64,000 nucleotides of DNA from Flaccisagitta enflata (lineage: Eukaryota > Chaetognatha > Sagittoidea > Aphragmophora). The notes under the pieces are model-generated. The model had not been told where the DNA came from. It made no database searches and saw nothing but the letters and a program-made list of their open reading frames with translations. A program made the position numbers and the translations under genes. Below, piece by piece: positions 22,505 through 38,361 of the stretch. Each line of letters opens with the position of its first letter. Position 1 is the stretch's first letter. Where the stretch lies: assembly GCA_965153355.1 (NCBI GenBank), contig OZ231128.1, positions 4,712,001 to 4,776,000 on the forward strand, given 5' to 3'.

Positions 22505-22771
22505 CTAGTCGCTTGCCATGCGATTCAGTAAGAGAGTGTGTTCGTAGGTCTGTCAGTGTGTCAGTGTGTCTGTGTGTCTGTGTGTCTATCAGAGGGGACA
22601 TCGAAACACAATTTTTTTTGGAGACAGGAAATTGGCCAAAATTATCTCCAAGCGTCACAGCATTACTGTTCCTGCCCACCCGCGTTACAACGCCTGTCCA
22701 GTTCCCACCCGCATTACTGTTCCTACCCCCCCCCTACCGCTAGCGACTTCTTGTATCTGGCCTTGTTTATA
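22505..22771 (-). mobile_element. Dispersed hairpin element, diverged
   Basis: AGTCGCTTGCCATGCGATTC at the hairpin end and CTTGTATCTGGCCTTGTTT at the other. Subterminal GCTAGCGACT matches the variant arm AGTCGCTTGC at 9 of 10 positions. The body contains GTGTCTGTGTGTCTG repeats. Confidence 0.75.
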
Positions 22772-22910
22772 AAAGCTCAAAACAGGTATGAACACGCAAT
22801 TTTGTCCAGCGATGGTAAAGTTTTTAGTACCGAGATCGATTGTTGTTGTTCACTATTGTGTTTTTGTTTGAGATTTGGGGGGCATATTTTAAGAGCAAAG
22901 GTTTGTTTAC

Positions 22911-24636
<1,726 letters not shown>

Positions 24637-25001
24637 GATGTTGGCAAAAAAATTTGAAGGAATCGAAAGGAAAAAAAGAAAGAAAAACAATGATCAAAAA
24701 AGTGTATACACTAAGAATTATGTAGGATATGGTTGAAGGGGTGCCAAACATCTGTTGGATTTACATGACCACGTAAACGCGCTCCGAATATAATTCTGGT
24801 CCTGTCATTTCCACTATGACTATGAAATGAAGCCTTGGCAGTATTTTGGACAAACATAGGCTGAGCCATGAGGGGCTTGCACCTCACTGAGGAACTTAGG
24901 AAGTACTGTGGATTGCGAGGTTGCGACAGCTCGACAGTGCAGTTCCATTCCGATTCGGCTTTTTTCCTGTATTTTCTATTCTTTTCTACACGTTTACTCA
25001 G

Positions 25002-25103
25002 ATTCTGGAATTGACGAAAGCAAAGAGGAAGAGCAGGAGGCGGAAGAGGATCCCCTTGTTTTTGAGCGCCAACTCGACGAAGTTTTCAACGTAATGGCAT
25101 CTG
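25002..25103 (+). CDS. Acidic exon candidate
   Basis: A pyrimidine-rich acceptor ending TTTACTCAG and a donor GTAAGA bound 102 nt, phase 1 in and 1 out. The peptide SGIDESKEEEQEAEEDPLVF continues ERQLDEVFNVMASG: an acidic run, then an amphipathic helix. No family recognised and no partner exon identified on the plus strand. It faces away from the proline-rich gene starting at 24636. Confidence 0.5.
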
Positions 25104-25139
25104 GTAAGAACTATGTTTCTGTCTTATGTTCCTCTTGAA

Positions 25140-26440
25140 AGTGAAATGATATCCCTCACTGCAAAAATATGGAAGAGGGTTTTGTGAAGATCCCTTACTG
25201 ACTGGCCTTGTGAACCCTCACTGACTAATTACACGCGCATGTTGTATAGTATTGATCTTAGGCGAATGTCACGGTTCCGCAGCAAGCTTGGGGGCCCGAC
25301 TTTCTGCCAATCTACGTTAGCCCAAGCTTCAGATACATCATTGTGAACAGATTACATGGTTCAAAGACATTCATAACTACCCAGTGCACAATTTCAAACC
25401 ATTTTTTGTGACCCTCCCTACCCCTAGAAGGTCTAAAAATTTGTTCATAGGGCTTTTTTTGGCGTGTCTCCATTCTGTCTCCTGTGAGAAATAGCGAGAA
25501 AAACCTATTAAAAATGTCGCATCATATGATATTATGAGTTTTTATGAGTGAACAGAATTGATACGCTCTTCAGACGATCTTCGTAGTTAATTTCTTCATA
25601 GCGGATGTCAGAATTATGCCAACTTTGAAGAAAAAAAACAATTTGTTCAATAAAAATGCCCACAACTCATGGCCCCTTTGAACTACACCCATGATCTTTT
25701 GCGGAAAAACAGACTTTACCAAGAGTAGTCAGGAAAAAAAATTTGGTCTTCTGAAAATGAGTCCAACCAGCCCAACCAGCCCAACCAACCTAGAAGTGGT
25801 ATAACTTTTGATTGAGTCAACCGATTTGGCTAAAATTTTGCATGAATGTTGTTGAAGAGTGTCTACATTACTGGTATGAAGAAGAGCTTGGCGGAACAAA
25901 TTTTTACCGCACTGCCCAACCCACCAAAAATGGTGCTCATAGAGATTTTTTGAAACTTCATGAAATTTCGATTTTTTTCTATGAAACATCCTCACTCGTT
26001 TGCGTTTTAACATATATTAGGTAAAGAATATTCTCATATTGATTTTTTTATGCAACAATATGATTAATTTTGTATTATTTTGTGTACAAATTTCGTCGAA
26101 TTAAGCTTAATTTTCATGAAGATGAGCTCAGTTAATGTTACTTCATCAGCTATACAGTGATGTATAGTTTTGCTGAATTTAAATCACCAAAAAACGGCTA
26201 ATTCTACCCCTGCCCACTTGCCATTTCTCGACAACTGCCCGAATGTCCGATTGCGAGACCAACGTGGGTACGTCTAGCCTGTCCACTATCGTGGTTGTTC
26301 TGTCAATACATGTGCCTGCGAGTATACTCAGAATAAGCTAGAACACAATCTTTGTTTTAATGTCATCGAGTAACTAATTCCGTCAACAACTTGAAAATGA
26401 GTGTGTTTGAACAAATCTAGATGCTATTTAAGTGTGAGAG
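25140..26440. other. No gene seen
   Basis: AT-rich sequence. A CCAACCAGCCCAACCAGCCC block near 25757 is an inverted relative of the repeat at 3502-3930. No exon supported. Confidence 0.4.
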
Positions 26441-26443
26441 AAG

Positions 26444-26448
<5 letters not shown>

Positions 26449-26490
<42 letters not shown>
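26449..26490 (+). repeat. GA microsatellite
   Basis: Pure GA tract, followed by a degenerate hairpin-element remnant (GGACGGAGAGACGGACAGAC to about 26610). Confidence 0.9.
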
Positions 26491-26495
<5 letters not shown>

Positions 26496-26919
26496 ACACA
26501 CAAAAATCCGCCACGCGGACGGACAGAGAGAGATTTTACACACAAAAAGCAGCCATGGACGGAGAGACGGACAGACGGACAAAGCCTATTACAGAGAGAC
26601 GCACACAAAAATCAGTGACATGTAGCGAGAACTCAGACGCATTTGTTTTAATTTTTTGTAGAAATTTGTCATGTCTCATGTGTGCACTTTCAAATACAGA
26701 ACGATGATCGTATAGCAAAAGCTGTTGTAAATGTCTGTACGATTAAGCATTAAGCATGTAAAGCGAAAACAAAAACCAACTAAAAGCAAACAATATTAAC
26801 GAAATCTGGAAGCCACGTAACCAGTCGGTAGGACCCAATCCGTGCGCCGGGAACAAAGTGAGATAGACAGACCGACCGACATGACCCTATGTTAGGCGCG
26901 CTAATTAGAGCGGGCTTTT

Positions 26920-28707
<1,788 letters not shown>

Positions 28708-28834
28708 CTACGGGAAAACAATGTCACATGTTCAAAGGAATTAGTCCATTGCAAAACATGTTTCGAAATGTCTTTCGATCATTTTGAATTTTTACAAGAC
28801 ACCATTTTTATCTTCCTTTTTATTGGCAGACGTA

Positions 28835-29808
28835 CAGTTAGATGGGAGCAATGACGTCCTAGACTGGAGGATAGATTTTAGGTATCTTAATTTCATTTGT
28901 ATCATAAAATATTTGAGATCTAGGCTAATTAAAGGTTGCTCTATCAACAGTAGCACAAAAAAAAACGGAACAAAATGTTTGTTAGTGTTTCGTAATTATC
29001 CAATGAGAAAGACGTAGCAAAATCCATGACTGTTTTGAAGATCTGCGAAAGATCTTTCAAATGCGACCTTGCTGGTTGTCCTAGCTTTATTAGTTTAGAA
29101 ATGGCGTAAACATAAAGAGCAGGTGGTCACAGTTGTAAAAATTGAAGTTAGAGAAGCTGCATCTTTTTGTTAATCCATGGGAAAAAGACGAAAAAAATAA
29201 TAAATTGAATTTTTTCTCAGGATTTTAAAGATTTTTGAATTTTCTTTCATTTTAGACCAATCCCAAGTCTGTATCTCAAACGGGTTAACAGTTAGAGCTT
29301 GTTAAAGTTAACTATGTCTTTTTACAGAACCTTTTTATTCAAACAAACACAAAATTGAATGTGGCAATGTTTTTACTCATTCCAATGCCATTTCTAAACG
29401 AATAAAGCTAGAATGACCAGCAACGTGGCGTTTGAAAAATCTTTCGCAGAGCTTTCAAACGGTCATGAATTTTCTATGGTTTAATCTCTCAGTTCAGCAA
29501 AATTAAGCAAAACAAGTTGTTCCGTTTTTTCTTGTGCTATTGTTAAGTGAATGCATTTGCGTCTCTTAAACTTTTTTTTCAAAACAATATAAAATTTTCC
29601 ACCCAATCTACTGTGATAGGTTAGAACTTTAAAAAATGAAGTCTTGATAAGGTAGAGTCGGAATATTGAAGTTTGAAAGACGCAAATGCATTCACTCAAT
29701 AGAGCAACCTTTGATTAGCCTAGATCTCAAATATTTTGTAATACAAATAAGATTAAGATACCTAAAATCTATCCTCCAGTCTAGGACGTCATTACTCCCA
29801 TCGAACTG
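28835..29808. mobile_element. TA-flanked foldback, family Z
   Basis: 974 bp. Left CAGTTAGATGGGAGCAATGA and right CATTACTCCCATCGAACTG are inverted. Arms share AGACTGGAGGATAGATTTTA and ATATTTGAGATCTAGGCTAA. TA on both sides. The same family is at 36884-37469. Confidence 0.92.
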
Positions 29809-30117
29809 TATCTATTTGCTATTCATAGTTTTCTCAAAACATGTGGAAGTGCAGTGTTTTCATTCAGAATGCAAAATGCAAAATGCAAAATGCCATGGAA
29901 ACGACCGGACAAAACGCTCTCTAATGCAAATAACTGATAGACCGGGGAACGAAGGAATGATAGTCATTACGTAATCAGAATAACAATGCCGTAATTAGGA
30001 GGGATTGACTGTTAGGACTCTGGACAAAGGTGGGAATGTGCGTTTCCACTCTTTTCAACACTAGCTTAACAGACTGACACACAACGTAACTTTTGCCTAA
30101 TTATCCCTTTATTAAGT

Positions 30118-30232
30118 TCTTTGTACCATCAGCACAATTATTTGTGCCCTTGGGACAATTATTTATTCCATTGGCACAATTAATTGTTCCATCGGCACAA
30201 TTAATTGTTCCATCGGAACAATTAGTTGTTCC
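30118..30232 (+). repeat. 24-bp minisatellite
   Basis: About five copies of a unit with GGCACAATTAATTGTTCCAT. The unit contains the palindrome CAATTAATTG. Confidence 0.85.
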
Positions 30233-30269
30233 TTTGTTTTCTATGCATGAATAAATCTGTGGCGTGCTT

Positions 30270-30500
30270 TTTAGATGCGTCCGTCAGAAACGCATCTCTA
30301 TAAGAGGGTCTGTCCGTCCATCTGTCTGTTGGTCCATTTGTCCATCAGTCCGTTAGGCCTCTGCAAAAACCGCGTCTGTCGGCTGATTTTTGCCAAGATG
30401 GATCTTATACTGCATCTAATGAACAATCATGTTTTGAGAGCCTCCGTTACTACTGTTGCCGTTTCATCTGTCTGTCTGTCCATCTGTCTCTCCATATATG
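30270..30500 (-). mobile_element. Dispersed hairpin element, GATGCG arm type, truncated
   Basis: Hairpin AGATGCGTCCGTCAGAAACG / CATCTCTATAAGAGGGTCTG and TGTCCGTCCATCTG tracts. No GGCCTTGTT end is seen before the neighbouring foldback. Confidence 0.65.
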
Positions 30501-30564
30501 TCACATGATCAATACACACAGAGACACTGTCTGGACACATCGTTGCCTGGTCGGGCTTATTGTA

Positions 30565-32640
30565 CAGTACCGGAATCAAAGAACTGGTGATAAGGAGGGA
30601 AGCCATATCTCTCCATTTACAAGGATATGAGATCTGAAATTTTTCTGTGGTGTGCACCTATAGTACCCCCACCCCCCATAAGGGTTTGGAGCTGTTCCGG
30701 GCAATTTTTGTTTTTGGTTGTCAAAAAAAAATTTTTTCTAAAAATTGCTATTGTAGGCTAAAAAATTTATTTCAAAAATTGTCTTTTATGTTAAATATAG
30801 GTAATGCCAAGAGCTACAAATTTCATTTTTTGAAAAATATTTTCCGCCAATTTTTAAGGGAACGACACTAAAAAAACAAAAATTTCAAAAAAATGAAAAA
30901 TAGTTATAATTTCCTAAATAATTGGCTTAACATGATAATTTTTGGCATGAAAGTAGTCCTGAGAACCTTCAATGTGTATGCAAAATTTCAACAGTCATAG
31001 TTGAATTTTAAAGGAGTTATAGCATTTTGAAATTTTAATGATTTTTTGTAAAAAACATTTTTTCCTATAAAATTTTTTTTTGTCAACCATTTTTCTTAAA
31101 ATTTCATATACAAACAAAGTAACTGATGAATTTTTGCTTCCAAAAAAAATTTGGCCACTGTGACCCCTTAAAAAAAATTTTTTTTCTCAAAAATTGCCAA
31201 AATGACCCATTTTTCAAAGTTGAATAAAAACTGTTCCTGTCATCCGATCATCTTCATTTTTGGTGGAGTTGTTACCTATTATCTACCCTAACTTCACCTA
31301 AAATTTGAGCTCACTGCGCCAAACGGTTGCGGAGATATTGACTTTCAAAGTTACTTTGTCAGAGCAAAATCAGCAAAATTGGCATTTTGGCCATTTTTGA
31401 GCTTGCATAAAATTTCATTTTTTCTTCCAGAGACCTCCATTTTAGCTGAAGTTACTCAGGTTTAAGCATATATTCATATTCCAAAATTTCACACTTGTCA
31501 GCCAAGCCGTTTTAGGGATATGATGGTCCAAAGTTTTTAAAAATGCCAATTTTTCAACCAAATCTTCAGGAAAAAAATAAGCAAAATTTTTTCTCAAAAT
31601 GGTTTTCAAAGGGGGGTTCAACACAATTGGGAATTATCTAATTCACCCAGATCCAAAACCCGGAGGACAACCTTTTTTTAAAAATTTTTTTGAAAAATTT
31701 TCATTGTAATTTTTGTTGAAAAATTGGTGTTTTTTAAAACTTTGGACCGTCATATCCCTAAAATGGCTTGGCTGACAAGTGTGAAATTTTGGAATATGAA
31801 TATATGCTTAAACCTTAGTAACTTGAGCTAAAATGGAGGTCTCTAGAAGAAAAAATGACATTTTATGCAAGCTCAAAAATGGCCAAAATGCCAATTTTGC
31901 TGATTTTGCTCTGACAAAGTAACTTTGAACGTCAATAATCTGACAGTGAGCAGTGAGGTGAAGTTAGGGAAGATAATAGGTAACTCCACCAAAAATGAAG
32001 ATGATCGGATGACAATTTTTATTCAACTGAAAAATGGGTCATTTTGGCAATTTTGAAAAAAAATTTTTTAATCAAAGTGCCAAAACAGGCAAAATCAGTA
32101 CTTTATTTGTATATGAAATTTTAAGAAAAATGGTTGACAAAAAAAAAATTTTATAGGAAAAAATAGTTTTTACAAAAAATCATTATAATTTCAAAATGCA
32201 ATAACTCCTTTAAAATTCAACTATGACTGTTGAAATTTTGCATACACATTGAAGGTTCTCAGGACTACTTTCATGCCAAAAATTATCATGTTAAGCCAAT
32301 TATTTAGGAAATTATAACTATTTTTCATTTTTTTGAAATTTTTGTTTTTTTAGTGTGGTTCCCTCAAAAATTGGCGGAAAATATTTTTCAAAAAATGAAA
32401 TTTGTAGCTCTTGGCATTACCTATATCTAACATAAAAAACAATTTTTGAAATAAATTTTTTAGCCTACAATAGCAATTTTTTGACAACCAAAAACAAAAA
32501 TTGCCTGGAACAGCTCCAAACCCTTATGGGGGGTGGGGGTACTATAGGTGCACACCACAGAAAAATTTCAGATCTCATATCCTTGTAATTGGAGAGATAT
32601 GGCTTCCCTCCTTATCACCAGTTCTTTGATTCCGGTACTG
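30565..32640. mobile_element. Large TA-flanked foldback, family Y (2.1 kb)
   Basis: Left end CAGTACCGGAATCAAAGAAC and right end GTTCTTTGATTCCGGTACTG are perfect inverted repeats with TA outside each. The whole element is two arms of about 1 kb with the centre near 31640. Arms stay highly similar, e.g. GGGGGGTGGGGGTACTATAG against its inverse near 30660. No open frame longer than about 75 codons, so non-autonomous. Confidence 0.93.
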
Positions 32641-32649
32641 TATCAAGAT

Positions 32650-34050
32650 TTACAAGACTGAGAGCGATATCACAAACCCAATGTAAGTGCAAATGGGTCT
32701 GACCTAATGACCAAAAGGCTCCTATGAATTTTTTTTTAGCAATTCTTAAAATACAAACAACTGGTTTATAATTACTCAAGGTCAGATTCAGAGCAATATT
32801 ATGACGATGGTTGGGCAGGAGCTGTGAGGTAAATACCCTTGAAAATGTGAGGGCCAACCAGCAGCCCAACAGATGGACAGACATACAAAAACAGCAAAGT
32901 GTAGAGTTACATGACCTTAACAATTGCAGATCTTTAATCTAGACCTTTAATACACACATTGTTTACAAAAGAAAAACTCAAATTCACAGGGCTTTAGTTG
33001 GCATGCAAAAACTTAATTAGCCCTCTTTAACCGCAATGCTTAAAAACAGCTATCCGGAGCCTCCAACTGACCCTTTTAAACCACTTAGGCCTCAAATTTA
33101 CCCCCCCCTCAACCGCAATGACAGCCCTTCTGAGTCTTTGAACTTCTCTTTTGAAAGCTTTCCCTTTCTCTAATCTACCCATCCAAACCTCAAATCAGTC
33201 ACATCTGGTCTTTTAAACCCTCTGCCTTAAAATCAGCTGTATCACAACTTCCATCAGCCCTCATAGACCTTAAAACAGCCCTCAATCACCAGATGAATGG
33301 ATTAACAAAGGCAACATTTTTACCTTTCGTCCTTTTGATGCTTGCTCTGGCTATCTATCTTGCTATCTAGTCACATTATCAAATACTTCCTTTTGATGGT
33401 TGCTCTGGTTATCTATCTTGCTATCTAGCTACATCATCAAATATTACATATAGAAGCAAACAGGTATAATTTAAGACTATCTAAATATGCATTCATATGA
33501 CTTTCTTGAAAAACTGAGGGCCATGGTAATTTTACAAAATCAGGTCTGAACAATAAAAATCACTTTAAGCAATTGATTTTGAACCAAAGAGATAGTGACA
33601 ATTTTAAATGCTCATTTTGCAAGAAGACTCCTGAGTATTTAAACATATTTCCTCACAAATCAACAAAAAGATAAGACCTATAAACCAACCTACCAACATG
33701 CCTATCTTATAGTAGTGGCATGCAACCAACAATGAGACCATTGTATAGTGTGTAGAGACAATAGTTTTCAGTAGACAAATCAAACGATGCTATATTCCAT
33801 AATAGTTTATTGATAAGCAAGTCTTAATGTCTACACATGATGCGCGCTCCAACTCAAATCTGGACAGGATCTTCTATAAACAAATTTCTAAAACCACTGC
33901 TGTAAATGTTTTCAGACTATCTGGACCGCATTTTGATCCATAATGACCCAAAAATCTCAGATTTGTCGAGAACACAACCTTAAGACTTAAGTTAAGTGCA
34001 ACTATTGTTTTTAAGACAGCAATTGAACTCATTTGCTATCATTACAAATT
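32650..34050. other. No gene seen
   Basis: A short CTTTTGATG.TTGCTCTGG..ATCTATCTTGCTATCTAG duplication at about 33334-33430 is the only structure noticed. No exon supported. Confidence 0.4.
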
Positions 34051-34452
34051 CAGACGGGACCCTAATAAGAGCGGAGGAGAGACCCAAAGTTTTAGCACAC
34101 CCCTTACAACTTGTATGGCTGAAGCAAATTTCTCACTTGCTGTGGCAGATTACACCTTGGGTGGATATAATTGGCGCCACCGTAGCGATTATTGAATTTC
34201 CACCTAGAACACCCTTAGATTCCACCAAATCACCCTAAGAGCCCCCTCAAAATATTGAACAATTTTTTCTTCAATTTTGACTATTTGGGGATGTTCTTAA
34301 TGGAAATTCAAAAATTGCTACAGTGTCGCCAATTGTATCCACCCAAGGTGTAATCTTCCACAGCAAATAACAAATTTGCTGCAGCCATATAAACTGTAGG
34401 GGGTGTGCTAAAACGTTGGGGCCCTCCTCCACTCTTATTAGGGTCCTGTCTG
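34051..34452. mobile_element. Small foldback element
   Basis: Left CAGACGGGACCCTAATAAGA and right TCTTATTAGGGTCCTGTCTG are inverted. Arms include GGTGGATATAATTGGCG and its inverse. Centre near 34250. Paired open frames on opposite strands are mirror images, not genes. Confidence 0.88.
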
Positions 34453-34459
34453 TAGACTG

Positions 34460-35300
34460 TTGTCTCTGCTGGAGGCTCATGCTATAGTCATGTTCATCAC
34501 AGTTCATGACATATGAAAGAGAGTCAAAAGGGCTTTTATAGGGTTTACTATGTGATTTTTGTTCTATTTATTGAATATTGATGTAATTGATTTAACTTTT
34601 TGTTCTCAAAACATAATATTTTACATAATTGTTTTAAATGAATTGTCTGATACTTTCTATAGGGCCCATAACTAATTTCAGATAAGAAAGACGATTAAAA
34701 ATCTTTTTTAGAAAAGATAACAATAGGATTTTTTCCCAAATTGAAAAATTATGAATATGGAAAATGCAGTAAAATTTTGCATTTTAAAAACATCTGTACA
34801 TAGATAATTGATTTTGCTAGCTGCTGATATTTTTGGATTTTTGATATTTTTGATTTCTATGAAAATTCATAATTTTCAATTAAACAGTTTAGAAAACAAT
34901 CTTGAAATTTTTTTATTTTTGCTGGTTCGAAGGTCTGTTTTTAGAGCTGAAATCATTCTTTAAGTGACTTTTTCATAATTCCATGCAAAATTTTTCCTAA
35001 TATTTAACTAAGAAAAAGAAATAACAAAAATCATTTAATCATATTTTCCATAGTATAACAATTATTGATGGCGTCTGGTAAATTTCACGATAACTTGCAA
35101 TGTGTCATACACAAAAACAATATAAACTTCAATAAACACTACAAAAGCGACAATGTTTTCATACATTTATTTGAGATTAGAAAGCAACAGAGAAACAAGA
35201 AAAAACGCATATGTGACTGGTAAATAGAAAGAATACTTAAATGACGTAATCATAAGCACAGACATTCCTCTTCTCCCCCCACCCCCCAGTTCTAAAATCC
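34460..35300. other. No gene seen
   Basis: AT-rich sequence with no supported feature. Confidence 0.4.
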
Positions 35301-35714
35301 TAATGGAGAAGCGGCCCTGAAAGGGCAAATGACTAATGCTTCCACACACAGTGGGCCTTAATTGGATATGAGTTCAAAAAAATCCTCAATAGTATTAGTA
35401 GCGACTTGTATAAGTTGGTACAATTCATAGTGGAGAATAGATGTTGTCTCTCAAAAAAAAATTTCCCTTGAAAATTTTTGCAAAAATGGCTGAAACATTT
35501 TGAAGTTTTCAAATATTTTATATAAAACTTTAGGACTTTTCTGTTTTGAATTTCTGATTCAAGATTCATATTCCTGGTAAAATTTCCAATCATTTGATAG
35601 GTCGCACTATACATTTTTATCAAAAGATAAAATTTTTGTTTTTTATGCCACCATTACAAAAAAAATAATGGTGGCCTGAAATATATAAATCTTATTTTTT
35701 CATGAAACTATATA

Positions 35715-38158
35715 CAGTACGAGAATAAAAGAACTGGGTAACTGGAGGGAAGCCATATCTGGAAAACGGCAAAGATTCATAACAAAAATCTAATGAATTC
35801 ATTTTTTTTCCTTCAAAAATTTTTTTTTCAGTTTTTTGACCATTTTGGCCACTAAAATTACACCAAAAAAAAATTCCTTTAAGATTTATGTTGTTAAGAC
35901 ACATTTACAAATTTCTTTCTTTTATTGGAGATTTTCCACCAATTTTTGTGCGTATGGCACCCAAAACTGAAAAAACTCAAAAAGTGGAATATCTCACTAA
36001 ATTTTCAACAAAATCTCCTAATTTTTGGTGTGGAAGTAGTCTTAGGGCACTTTAATATGTGTGCAAAATTTCAGCTATTCAAATGAATTTTTGGAAGAAC
36101 TAGGAAATTTTGAAATGTTCAGAAAATACGATGTAAGGTAATTTTACCCTTAAAATTTTTTTTTTCTAATAAAAAATCCTGCCAACTTTTATTTTTTGAT
36201 TGAATAAATCACAAATTAGGAAAATCACAATTTGGACTAGCAAAAAAATGACCCATTTTTTGAGGTTGAATAAAAACTGTTCCTGTCATCCAATCATCTT
36301 CATTTTTGGTGGAGTTGTTACCCGTTATCTACCCTAACTTCACCTAGAATTTGAGCTCATTGCGACAAATTGTTGCCGAGATATTTACATTCAAAGTTTG
36401 TCTGTTGGGGCAAAATCAGCAAAATTCGCATTCCGACCATTTTTGAGCTGGCGTAAAATTCTATTTCTTTGATTATAAACCACTATTTTTGCTGTTTTTG
36501 CTTACTCAGGTGGAAGCATATAATCACGTAATAAAATTTCAGACTCGTATGACAAGTGGTTTTTGAGTTATGATGATCCAAACTTTGAAAAAAACACTCA
36601 ATATTCAGAAAAAATGAAGAGGAAAAAATGAGGTTTTTTTTTGAAGTTTGGACCATCATAACTCAAAAACCACTCGTCATAAAAGTCTGAAAATTTAGTA
36701 CGTTATTATGTGCTTCCACCTGAGTAACTTCAGCAAATATGGTGGTATGTAATCAAAGAAATAGAATTTTACGCCAGCTCAAAAGTGGCCAAAATGCGAA
36801 TTTTCCTGATTTTGCCCTGACAAACAAACTTTGAATGTAAATATCTCAGCAATTTTAGGTGAAGTTAGGGTAGACAACAGGTACAGTGCGATGGGAGCAA
36901 TGACGACCTAGACTGGAGGATAGATTTTAAGTATCCTAATTTTATTTGTATCATAAAATATTTGAGATCTAGGCTAATTAAAGGTTGCTTTATTGCGTGA
37001 ATACATTTGCATCTCTAAAACTTCAACTTGTGACTTGACCTCATCAAGAATTCATTTTTCAAAGTTTTAACCTATTTTATTAGATGAAGCGAAAAATTTT
37101 ATATAATTTTGAAAAAAAAATCAGCTCAATCGGACCATTTTTTCAGGTTTTATGACGATCTTTAATGAACAATAGTTATGCAAATTAGTTTTTGCACAAA
37201 ACTTAAGATGGCCATAAAACCTATAAAAATGGACCGATTGAGCAGATTTTTTTTTTCAAAACGACATAAAATTTTCCACTCGATTTATTAAAATAGGTTA
37301 GAACTTCAAAAAATAAAGTCTTGAAGTTGAAGTTTGAGAGACGCAAACATTTTCACTCAATAGAGCAACCTTTAATTAGCTTAAATCTCAAATATTTTAT
37401 GATACAAATGAAATTAGGATCCCTAAAATCTATCCTCCAGTCTAGGTCGTCATTGCTCCCATCGTTCTGTAACAACTCCACTAAAAATGAAGATGATCGG
37501 ATGACAGGAACAGTTTTTATTCAACCTCAAAAAATGGGTCACTTTTTGCTATTTTTGAAGAAGAAATTTTTTTCTAAGGAGGCTAATCTAAATTGTTTTT
37601 TAGAATTTCCTAATTTGTGATTTATTCAATCAAAAAATGAAAGTTGGCAGGATTTTTTATTTATTTATTCATTTATTTATTTTATTTTAAGGGGAAAATC
37701 ATCTTACATTATATTTTATAACTTTTACAAAATTTCATAATTTTTCCAAAAATTCATTTGAAAAGCTGAAATTTTGCACACATATTAGCGTGTCCTAAGA
37801 CTACTTCCACATCAAAAATTAGGAGATTTTGTTGAAAATTTAGTGAGATATTTCACTTTTTGTGTTTTTTGAGTTTTGGGTGCCATAGGCACAAAAATTG
37901 GTGGAAAATTTCCAACAGAAAAAGAAATTTGTGTAAATGAGTCTTAATAACATACGCTATAAAGGATTTTTTTTTGGTATAATTTTTGTGGCCAAAATGG
38001 TCAAAAATCTGGAAAAAAATTTTTTGCAGGAAAAAAAAAATTCATTGGAATGGCTCTAAAACCTTAAACAACACAGTACGCCTATAGGTGCATTATATGA
38101 TGAAAAATTTTAAATTGAATCTTAGCCGTTTTCCAGATATTCTTTGATTCTCGCACTG
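35715..38158. mobile_element. Foldback family Y copy nested in X
   Basis: Ends CAGTACGAGAATAAAAGAAC and GATTCTCGCACTG with TA at both sides. Arms share CATCTTCATTTTTGGTGGAG and its inverse. It is a diverged relative of 30565-32640 and is itself split by the family Z element at 36884-37469. Confidence 0.88.
36884..37469. mobile_element. Foldback family Z copy nested in Y
   Basis: Ends CAGTGCGATGGGAGCAATGA and CATTGCTCCCATCGTTCTG with TA duplicated. The opposite arm of the host element near 36310 shows the empty site with a single TA. Confidence 0.92.
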
Positions 38159-38361
38159 TAGTGTGACCTATTAAATGATTGGAAATTTCACCAGGAATAT
38201 GAATCTTGAATCAAAATTTTAAAAAAGATATATCCTTATCATCTATATGTAAATATAAGAAAATTGATACTTTTTAATGAATTTTGCAAAAATTTTCAAA
38301 GGAAATAGGCAATGGGAATTTGAGAATTGAGAAGCTTCGGGGGGGGGGGGGGATGTACATA

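Larger units (their letters stand above)
35450..38310. mobile_element. Foldback family X copy, interrupted by nested elements
   Basis: Arms CATTTGATAGGTCGCACTAT (near 35592) and the inverse near 38160, with GGAAATTTCACCAGGAATAT. It is split by the family Y element at 35715-38158. Confidence 0.8.

Noticed and set aside
28784-29017. Plus-strand frame MNFYKTPFLSSFLLADVQLD
   Set aside because: It crosses the end of the family Z foldback at 28835 and has no coding context.
33996-34507. Two similar frames on opposite strands sharing HPLQ and ITPWVD peptides
   Set aside because: They are mirror images created by the foldback at 34051-34452. No exon boundaries.
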